From GCA-003244245 sp038276315 (lineage in GTDB: Bacteria > Actinomycetota > Actinomycetes > Mycobacteriales > Pseudonocardiaceae): a stretch of 12,369 bases of DNA. The stretch spans positions 1 to 12,369 of the forward strand of contig JBBPZY010000296.1 in assembly GCA_038276315.1 (NCBI GenBank). Direction: 5' to 3'. Below the pieces are notes generated by a model, which worked only from the letters and a program-made list of their open reading frames with translations, was not told the origin of the DNA and ran no database searches. Shown one piece after another: positions 6,819 through 12,369 of the stretch; the stretch's first letter is position 1; each line of letters begins with the position of its first letter. Position numbers and translations under genes: made by a program.

Positions 6819-8740
6819 GGCGCGTCCTCGAGGTACCGACCCAGCGCGGTGATCGGGAACACCATCCGGTAGAGGTGGTAGTTGATGTAGAAGTCGCCCG
6901 GGAACCCGGTGCCGGTGAACTGCGGCTCATCCCATGAGCCATCCGGGCGCTGGGTGCCACACAACCACTGCACACCGCGCTCGGCGGCGTTGGAGCGCTC
7001 GCCAGCGGCCAGCAGAGCGAGCAATGCCCACGCGGTCTGGGAGGCGGTCGATTCGCCCCGCCCGGCCCAGGCGCGGTTGTCATAGGAGCACATGTCCTCG
7101 CCCCACCCGCCGTCGTCGTTCTGGTGCTGCTCCAGCCACCGGATCGCCCGGCGCACGGACAGCGACTCGGCCGGTATCCCGGCGGCGATCAGCGCGGGCA
7201 CCACTCCGCCGGTGCCGTACACGTAGTTCGCGCCCCACCGGCCGAACCAGGACCCGTCGGGCTCCTGCGCGGCGAGCAGCCACGTCACACCTCGCCGGCA
7301 GGCACGGTGGTCGGCCAAACCCTCGGCGGCCAGCGCCTCGACGACGTGGGCCGTGACGTCAGCCGACGGTGGGTCGATCACCTCGCCGAAGTCGCAGAAC
7401 GGCAGCTTCGTACACAGCGTCCGGGTGTTGTCGGCGTCGAAGGCGGCCCAGCCGCCGTCTTTGGACTGCATCCCGATCAGCCAGGCCACCCCGCGATCGA
7501 GCGCGGCGCGGTCCGGCTGCCCAGCCTGGCATCGGCCGACGCGCCGCAACGCCAGTACCACCTCGGCGGTGTCGTCGGTGTCGGGATAGGTGTCGTTGTG
7601 GAACTCGAAGGCCCACCCGCCCGGCGCGAGCCCCGGCCGGCGGACCGACCAGTCACCGGGTACCCGGATCTCCTCGCCGAGCAACCAGTCGCTGGCCTGG
7701 GCCACCGCGGGATCGTCGGCAGGCACTCCCGCGTCGAGCAGTGCGGTGACCGCCAGGCAGGTGTCCCACACCGGGGACTGGCAGGCCTCCAACCGCCGGA
7801 CCCACCCGTCTGGGGTGTTCTCGCGGAGGATGAACCCCTCCAGTCCCGCGATTCCGGCTCGCAACGACGGGTGGTCGAGCGAGTAGCCCAGCAGGTGCAA
7901 GGCGAGGATGGAATACACCCATGGCGGCTGGATGCCGCCCCAGCACCCGTCGGCCTCCTGCCGGGCCAGGATCCACTCCGCGACGCGGCGCATCGCCGCT
8001 CGCCGCAACGGGCGCACCGGGCGCCGCGAGTAGGCGTGCAGCACCCGGTCGGTGCGCTGGAACAAGCCGGCCCACGTCCACGGCGGGGCGGGGGCTGCTT
8101 CCGGGCGCAGTGCGGCGGCACCGGTACGCAGCTCGTCGACCCCGAAGGGCAGTGAGCGCACCGGGCGCAGGGTGCAGACGATGGTCAACGGCACGATCGT
8201 CTGCCGGGCCCAGCATCCCCAGTCGTAAATGTTGAACGGGAACCACTTCGGAAAGAAGATCAGCTCTGGGGGCAGGTGGGGCAGATCGTCCCAGGACCAC
8301 AGCCCGAACATGGCCAGCCAGATGCGGGTGAAGACGCGGGTGCGTTCGAGGCCACCGTTGGCTCGGACGAACTCCGCGGCCCGGACCAGGTGCGCGGCGT
8401 CGGCCGCGTCGCCGGCCAGGCGCAACGCCACCCAGGCCTCGACGGTGGTGGACAGCTCGCCCGGCCCACCGTGGTACACCGCCCAACTGCCGTCTTCGCG
8501 CTGCTGGGACCGGATCCACCGGGCGGCTTCCTCGGTCTCGCCGGCGCTGCGGATGCCGAGGAACCCGCGCATCAGCAGATCTTCCGCGTCCATGGTCACA
8601 TTGGTGTCCAGGTCGCCCTTCCACCATCCCCGCGAGTCCTGACGCTCGCGCAAGTTCGCGACCGCGGCGGTCAGCACCTGCGCGGTCGAGCGCGGCTGGC
8701 TGCTGGCTGTGCTGTCGACGACTGGGCTGGTGCGGGTCAT
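6815..8740 (-). CDS. shc: Squalene-hopene cyclase
   Basis: Shc (HpnF) cyclises squalene to hopene and hopanol in one proton-initiated cascade, and is a monotopic membrane enzyme. The 641-residue length is normal. The catalytic DxDDTA motif appears as DTDDTA at 387-392. The QW-type repeats that brace the two alpha-barrels are visible at about 82-86 (EDGSW), 261-268 (QEADGCWG), 425-431 (QSKDGGW), 492-498 (QEPDGSW), 540-546 (QNDDGGW) and 597-603 (QRPDGSW). Active-site-type segments FEFHNDTYPD and GFPGDFYINYHLYRMVFP are present near residues 378 and 612. ATG at 8740 overlaps the stop of the polyprenyl synthase by one base (TGATG), with GGGAGG upstream. It ends in a GTGA overlap with the hpnG-ispH fusion. 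No residue that would suggest loss of function was noticed. Confidence 0.97.
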   Translation of the reverse strand: MTRTSPVVDSTASSQPRSTAQVLTAAVANLRERQDSRGWWKGDLDTNVTMDAEDLLMRGFLGIRSAGETEEAARWIRSQQREDGSWAVYHGGPGELSTTVEAWVALRLAGDAADAAHLVRAAEFVRANGGLERTRVFTRIWLAMFGLWSWDDLPHLPPELIFFPKWFPFNIYDWGCWARQTIVPLTIVCTLRPVRSLPFGVDELRTGAAALRPEAAPAPPWTWAGLFQRTDRVLHAYSRRPVRPLRRAAMRRVAEWILARQEADGCWGGIQPPWVYSILALHLLGYSLDHPSLRAGIAGLEGFILRENTPDGWVRRLEACQSPVWDTCLAVTALLDAGVPADDPAVAQASDWLLGEEIRVPGDWSVRRPGLAPGGWAFEFHNDTYPDTDDTAEVVLALRRVGRCQAGQPDRAALDRGVAWLIGMQSKDGGWAAFDADNTRTLCTKLPFCDFGEVIDPPSADVTAHVVEALAAEGLADHRACRRGVTWLLAAQEPDGSWFGRWGANYVYGTGGVVPALIAAGIPAESLSVRRAIRWLEQHQNDDGGWGEDMCSYDNRAWAGRGESTASQTAWALLALLAAGERSNAAERGVQWLCGTQRPDGSWDEPQFTGTGFPGDFYINYHLYRMVFPITALGRYLEDAP

Positions 8741-9837
8741 CAGACCTCCCTGGCGACGATGAAGTGGGCGATCGCGATCAGGTCCTCGCGCGGACCGGCT
8801 TGCATCGGGACGCCTGCCAGCGCCGCAGTGGCGGCCACGATGCGGCGCTGGGCCTCGGCGGCCGCCCAGTCCCGCGCTCCCGCGGCTTCGACCAGCTCCG
8901 CGACCCGCCGGAGCCCCGCCTCACCGGGCATGTCCGATCCGGCGAGCCAGCGGGCCAGCTCACGGCCGGCCGGACCGCCGTGGGTGAGCGCGTAGGTCAC
9001 CGGCAGGGTCTTCTTGCGCGAGCGCAGGTCGGAGAACACCGGTTTGCCGGTGATCGCGGGATCGCCCCAGATCCCCAGCAGATCGTCGACGAGCTGGAAT
9101 GCGAGACCCAGTTGCGCACCGAAGCTCGATAATGCGTTCACCATCGCCGCCGGCGCGCCGGCCAGCACCGCACCGATCGCCGCGCTGGCCGAGAGCAGGG
9201 CGCCGGTCTTGCCCGACACCATCTCCAGGCACTCCGGTAACGTGACGTCGCTGCGTTGCTCGAAGGCGACGTCCTGCACCTGGCCGCGGACCAGGTGGCG
9301 GGTGGCTTCGGCGAGCAGCCGGGCGGCGGCGGCCCGGTGCGGTGAGTTGCTGTCCAGCAGCACCTCCTGGGCCAGCGCCAGCAGCGCGTCTCCAGTGAGG
9401 ATCGCGCTGGTGATGCCCCATACCGCCCATACCGTGGGCCGGTGCCGGCGTTCGGTGTCGCCGTCCATCACGTCGTCGTGCACCAGCGAGAAGTTGTGCA
9501 CCAGCTCGACGGCGACCGCGCCGGGGACTCCGGTCCGCGCCGGGGCCCCGGCCGCCTGCGCGGACAGGGTGGCCAGCGCGGGGCGGACGGCCTTGCCGCC
9601 GTCGCCGCGGATGGGAACACCGGCAGTATCAGTCCAGCCGAGGTGGTAGGAGGCGATCGCTGCGCTGGTCTCGTCCAGCCGCGCGATGAAGGCCCGCGTC
9701 GCCGGGGCCACCGTGTCCCGCGCCCGGCGCAGCGCGCTGGGCGCCCCCGGCCGGGTTGGTAGCGGGATCGGCGGCACCTGCGCGGCGAGGAGTGCCTCGG
9801 CGCCCAGATCATCGGTCCGCAGTGCGTCAGCGGTCAT
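8740..9837 (-). CDS. trans-polyprenyl diphosphate synthase, probably FPP or GGPP
   Basis: A 365-residue head-to-tail prenyltransferase that condenses DMAPP or an allylic diphosphate with IPP. Visible motifs are GKAVRP (81-85 region, IPP binding), the first Asp-rich motif DDVMD at 121-125 followed by ERRHRP, GDALL at 149-153, KTG at 210-212, and the second Asp-rich motif DDLLGIWGD at 251-259 followed by RKK at 274-276. An aromatic residue, Phe116, sits five positions before DDVMD, which usually limits product length to C15-C20. The frame is open up to 9951, but ATG at 9837 overlaps the hpnE stop by one base, has GGAGG upstream, and avoids a long basic stretch lying inside hpnE. In this operon the expected product is FPP for HpnC/D. 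It corresponds in position to the idsB-type gene of M. tuberculosis, recalled from memory, which has been linked to GGPP, so chain length is open. Confidence 0.9.
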   Translation of the reverse strand: MTADALRTDDLGAEALLAAQVPPIPLPTRPGAPSALRRARDTVAPATRAFIARLDETSAAIASYHLGWTDTAGVPIRGDGGKAVRPALATLSAQAAGAPARTGVPGAVAVELVHNFSLVHDDVMDGDTERRHRPTVWAVWGITSAILTGDALLALAQEVLLDSNSPHRAAAARLLAEATRHLVRGQVQDVAFEQRSDVTLPECLEMVSGKTGALLSASAAIGAVLAGAPAAMVNALSSFGAQLGLAFQLVDDLLGIWGDPAITGKPVFSDLRSRKKTLPVTYALTHGGPAGRELARWLAGSDMPGEAGLRRVAELVEAAGARDWAAAEAQRRIVAATAALAGVPMQAGPREDLIAIAHFIVAREV

Positions 9838-11240
9838 CACGACACCTCCGCGGCAACATCGGCCGGACTCGTTTCGAGCAGGGCGGTGGCGGCCGCTGCT
9901 CCGCTGCGCGCGGCGCCCTCCATCGTCGCCGGCCAGCCGGTGGCGGTCCACGCGCCGGCCAGGAACAGTCCCTGTGCCGCCGTCACCGCTGATGGCCGTA
10001 GCGCCGCGCTACCGGGGGCCGGCCGGAAGGTCGCATGCCGTTCCCGAGTGACGAAGAAGTCGCGTACCTGCGCGTCGCGCATTCTCGGCAGCAGGGCGGT
10101 CAGCTCCGGTAGGAACTGGGCTCGCAAGGCCGCCGTCGGTGTGTCGACCAGGTCGTCCGCCGCGGACAGCGACACCGCGAGGTACTGCCCGTCGCGCAGG
10201 CCGGACTGCACGGTGCGATCGAAGACCCACTGCACCGGCGTGTCCACCCCGGCGATGAACGGCTCGTTGAGCACCGGCCGATCCAGCACCACATGGACGT
10301 TGATGATGGGGACGCTGCCCAGCCGCTGCGACCAACCTGGCACCGCGGTGACGCGGCCCACCGGGAGCAGCTGTTCGGCCGCAGCGGGCGGCACGGCCAG
10401 GATCACCTGATCAGCAGTCGTCGGGCCACCGTCGGTGGTGATCTGCCAGCCACCACCGGCCGAGCCGGCAATCGGAACACCGCCGGCCGAGCCGGCAATC
10501 GGAACACCGTCGCGGGGCTCGATGCCCCGCACGGTGACACCGGTCCGCACCTGCGCCCCCGCCTCGGCGAGGCAAGCCAGCGCCGGATCACCGTGCAGTT
10601 CCCGCAGTGGCACCAGCGACCAGCCGATGTCCGCGGCGGACGCGTCGGTGAGCAGTCCCTCCTGGAACACCGTGGCGGCCAGGCTCAGGGAGGCGTCATC
10701 CGCCCGGGAGTTCAAGGTGGCGATCCCGACCAGTTCCCACAGCGCGGAGATGGCGTGGTCGCTTTGGCCGTGCCGGCGCAGCCAGGCGCCGAAACTCTGC
10801 TTGTCGGTCGCCGCCAGCGTCGGGTCGACCCGCCGTAACGCGACGGCGGCCAGCGCGAAGCGCATCCGCTCCACGGTGCTCAGCGGGCGGTATTGCAGCA
10901 GCGACGCGGCCAGGTGCAGCGGCGCGGGTAGCGCGGTGCGACGCAGCCACACCGGCCGGTCGGCACCGGGCGAGCAGACCGGGATGGCCAGCCGCGGTTG
11001 CAGCTCGACGCGATCGGCCACCCCCAGGCGGCGCAGCAAGGCCCGGTAAGAAGTGCAGCAGCGTAGGAACACATGCTGACCGTTGTCGACGTTGAGGTCA
11101 CCGCGGGCGAACGAATGGGTCAGGCCGCCGAGCTGCGGCCGGGACTCGAACACGGTGACCTGGCAGCCCGCGTCAGCGCACTGCAGCGCCGCGGTGATGC
11201 CCGCCAGGCCACCGCCGATCACCGCCACCCGCCGGATCAC
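9837..11240 (-). CDS. hpnE: Hydroxysqualene dehydroxylase HpnE
   Basis: HpnE is an FAD-dependent amine-oxidase-fold enzyme that reduces hydroxysqualene to squalene, the third step of the HpnC-D-E route from FPP. The 467-residue reading starts with the dinucleotide-binding motif VAVIGGGLAGITAA at 5-18, then the acidic strand end VTVFESR at 28-34 and GGLTHSF at 38-44. It ends with the FAD-contacting C-terminal motif GLFLAGAWTATGWP and MEGAARSG. The frame is open to 11483, but the true start is GTG at 11240, placed in a GTGA overlap with hpnD and just before the flavin motif. The upstream residues lie within hpnD and have no family counterpart. The G-rich run before the start makes a poor ribosome binding site, so translation probably depends on coupling to hpnD. 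Residues about 244-264 contain a duplicated VPIAGSAGG segment. Confidence 0.94.
   Translation of the reverse strand: MIRRVAVIGGGLAGITAALQCADAGCQVTVFESRPQLGGLTHSFARGDLNVDNGQHVFLRCCTSYRALLRRLGVADRVELQPRLAIPVCSPGADRPVWLRRTALPAPLHLAASLLQYRPLSTVERMRFALAAVALRRVDPTLAATDKQSFGAWLRRHGQSDHAISALWELVGIATLNSRADDASLSLAATVFQEGLLTDASAADIGWSLVPLRELHGDPALACLAEAGAQVRTGVTVRGIEPRDGVPIAGSAGGVPIAGSAGGGWQITTDGGPTTADQVILAVPPAAAEQLLPVGRVTAVPGWSQRLGSVPIINVHVVLDRPVLNEPFIAGVDTPVQWVFDRTVQSGLRDGQYLAVSLSAADDLVDTPTAALRAQFLPELTALLPRMRDAQVRDFFVTRERHATFRPAPGSAALRPSAVTAAQGLFLAGAWTATGWPATMEGAARSGAAAATALLETSPADVAAEVS
10451..10509 (-). repeat. 27-bp tandem duplication inside hpnE
   Basis: A 27-base unit containing plus-strand CGAGCCGGCAATCGGAACAC (first at 10461, again at 10488) is present in slightly more than two copies, with one mismatch over the 32 compared bases. 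It encodes VPIAGSAGG twice in a row (within residues 244-264). The near-identity suggests a recent in-frame duplication, likely in a surface loop. Confidence 0.85.
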
Positions 11241-12157
11241 GCCGACCCCCCCGATGCTGCCGAGCCCGATGCTGCTGAGCCTGATGCTGAAGGCCCGACT
11301 AGGGCGCGCATCGCTACCTCCGCTTTCTGCCAACCCGACAGCGACAGCCGCCGGTCGAACACCAGGCTGGGTTGCTCGGCGATGCGGTCCAGCAGCCGCA
11401 GGTAGATCCCGGACATCGCGGTGCAGCACGCCGCGCTGCGCCGGTCCAACAGCGGGATCAGCTCCAGGCCGTGGGCGTACCACTGGTGGGCCCGTTGCGC
11501 GCTATGCCTGATCAGCGCGGTCAGCCGGCCTTGGGTATCGACCAGGACGCCCCGCTCGTCGAGCGCCAGTTGCACACCGAACCGATCCAGATCCTGTTGC
11601 GGGAGATAGACGCGGCCGTTGCCGAGATCCTCTCGGATGTCCCGCAAGATGTTCACCTGCTGCAGGGCGATGCCCAGCGCGTCGGCGTACTCGGACGCCC
11701 GGGGGTCGCAGCGGCGGCTGTCGAACACCGCCAAGCACAGCCGGCCAATCGCACCGGCCACACATCGGCAGTACCCGACCAGCTCGTCGAAGTGGGCGTA
11801 GTGCCTGCCCAGCACGTCGGCCTCGACGCCGTCGATCAGCTCGTCGACGGCACCCAGCGGCAGCGGCAGTCGCCGTGCCACCTCGGCGACCGCGATGAGC
11901 ACCGGGTCCGCCCCGGGATGGTCCAGGTCAGCCATCGAGCCGCGGAGCTGCGCGAGTGCGGCGAGCTTGTCGCCGCGGGGTAGATCACCATCGCCGATGT
12001 CGTCGATCCGTCGGGCCAGTGCATACACCACGCACAGCGCGGCGCGCTTGTCCGGGCGCAGCAGCCGGATGCCGTAGTAGAAGTTGCGCGCCTGCGTCCT
12101 GGTGATCGACTCACACAGCTCGAAGGCGTCCGCCACACTGACTGCGATACTGGTCAC
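11237..12157 (-). CDS. hpnD: Presqualene diphosphate synthase HpnD
   Basis: HpnD belongs to the squalene/phytoene synthase family and couples two FPP to presqualene diphosphate. The 306-residue protein shows RNFYYGIRLL at 24-33, the first Asp-rich motif DDIGD at 52-56, GYCRCVAGAIGRL at 128-140, and the second motif QQVNILRDIREDLGNGRVYLP at 166-186, with Asp173 and Asp177 as Mg ligands. The frame is open to 12295, but GTG at 12157 is the likely start: GAGGAGGT lies eight bases upstream, and the earlier codons overlap hpnC without family similarity. It begins one base after the hpnC stop and overlaps hpnE by four bases. The last residues (PSASGSAASG onward) are a low-complexity Gly/Ser/Ala tail beyond the normal fold, built from a 15-bp repeat. 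HpnD rather than HpnC is inferred from gene order and the intact second motif. Confidence 0.92.
   Translation of the reverse strand: MTSIAVSVADAFELCESITRTQARNFYYGIRLLRPDKRAALCVVYALARRIDDIGDGDLPRGDKLAALAQLRGSMADLDHPGADPVLIAVAEVARRLPLPLGAVDELIDGVEADVLGRHYAHFDELVGYCRCVAGAIGRLCLAVFDSRRCDPRASEYADALGIALQQVNILRDIREDLGNGRVYLPQQDLDRFGVQLALDERGVLVDTQGRLTALIRHSAQRAHQWYAHGLELIPLLDRRSAACCTAMSGIYLRLLDRIAEQPSLVFDRRLSLSGWQKAEVAMRALVGPSASGSAASGSAASGGSA
11255..11284 (-). repeat. 15-bp tandem repeat at the 3' end of hpnD
   Basis: Two 15-base units, minus-strand TCAGGCTCAGCAGCA and TCGGGCTCGGCAGCA, are followed by a partial third. They encode SGSAA repeats (residues 292-301) in the C-terminal tail of HpnD, ending just before the hpnE start. 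Confidence 0.75.
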
Positions 12158-12158
12158 G

Positions 12159-12369
12159 TCATCCCACCTCCTCACGCCGCCGGTTGGGCACACTTGACGA
12201 CCGCCCACGGCCGGGTTGGTGGCCGGTGAACAGCACCGATGCGAGGTGACGCAGCACGTCGCGGCGGCGCGGTCGCGGTGGGCCGGCCAGCACATCGCCG
12301 TCTGCGCGGCGTAGCGCGTCGAGCGCGGCCCGGCCGCCCGCCACGTATCCGCCCACCGCCAGCCGGGCC
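12159..12369 (-). CDS. hpnC: HpnC, hydroxysqualene synthase, C-terminal 69 residues only
   Basis: The frame enters from the right edge and ends with TGA at 12159-12161. Residues ARLAVGGYVAGGRAALDALR followed by DGDVLAGPPRP match the end of HpnC, where a helix with a GyxxGRaaLdAi pattern is followed by a short DVL segment, an Arg-rich linker and a last helix (RRDVLRHLASVL). HpnC converts presqualene diphosphate to hydroxysqualene. None of the Asp-rich catalytic motifs is inside the window, so the identification rests on this tail and on the position immediately before hpnD. The final 22 residues or so (from TGHQPG on) are polar and probably disordered. A GTG at 12356 is an internal codon, not a start. 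Confidence 0.85.
   Translation of the reverse strand, partial: ARLAVGGYVAGGRAALDALRRADGDVLAGPPRPRRRDVLRHLASVLFTGHQPGRGRSSSVPNRRREEVG
12166..12173 (-). promoter_or_regulatory. Ribosome binding site fixing the hpnD start
   Basis: Minus-strand GAGGAGGT, a near-perfect anti-Shine-Dalgarno match, lies eight bases before GTG at 12157 and inside the last codons of hpnC. It decides the start of hpnD against the upstream candidate at 12295. An ATG at 12162 runs into a stop after two codons. Confidence 0.85.

Noticed and set aside
7124..8155. Plus-strand 343-codon frame opposite shc
   Set aside because: No domain, and fully inside the antisense of a squalene-hopene cyclase with all motifs intact.
9838..9951. 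Upstream extension of the prenyl synthase to 9951
   Set aside because: Basic, low-complexity residues encoded inside hpnE. ATG 9837 has a ribosome binding site and a one-base overlap.
11241..11483. Upstream extension of hpnE to 11483
   Set aside because: These codons lie in hpnD, and the flavin-binding motif begins right after GTG 11240.
12158..12295. Upstream extension of hpnD to 12295
   Set aside because: Cys/Arg-rich residues overlapping hpnC. The strong ribosome binding site points to GTG 12157.

Overview
This window looks like chromosomal DNA of a high-GC actinobacterium. A slow-growing Mycobacterium or close relative is my best guess. The reasons are uniformly GC-rich codons with many GTG starts, an SlpD/SlpE/Hip1-type secreted lipoprotein hydrolase, and an IspH domain whose C-terminal end resembles mycobacterial LytB1 as I remember it. 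All recognised genes lie on the minus strand, so transcription runs from high to low coordinates.

Positions 12369 to 2435 hold a tightly packed hopanoid operon, read in this order: hpnC (3' end only), hpnD, hpnE, a trans-polyprenyl diphosphate synthase, shc, an hpnG-ispH fusion, hpnH and dxs. Neighbouring genes overlap by 1 or 4 bases or are separated by 1 to 4 bases, so translation is probably coupled throughout. A secreted lipoprotein peptidase/hydrolase (857-2404) follows dxs after 30 bases and may be the last gene of the transcript. The operon promoter lies beyond the right edge of the window.

The genes cover the pathway from both ends. Dxs and IspH supply the MEP pathway. The polyprenyl synthase makes the allylic diphosphate, presumably FPP. 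HpnC, HpnD and HpnE convert FPP to squalene, and Shc cyclises squalene to hopene. HpnH attaches a 5'-deoxyadenosyl group and HpnG removes adenine, giving a ribosylhopane-type product. No later side-chain gene (HpnO, HpnI/J/K, HpnP) is visible.

Positions 436-856 contain no intact gene. They hold what looks like the C-terminal remnant of a cupredoxin (558-644, copper ligands partly lost) and an imperfect palindrome downstream of the lipoprotein gene. Positions 1-435 are the start of a four-helix membrane protein that runs off the left edge.

The most unusual points are: the fusion of HpnG, a late step, to IspH, the last MEP step; a 17-bp-arm inverted repeat with atypical codons inserted in frame in the HpnG domain; small in-frame tandem repeats in hpnE, hpnD and dxs; and a shortened DXS.
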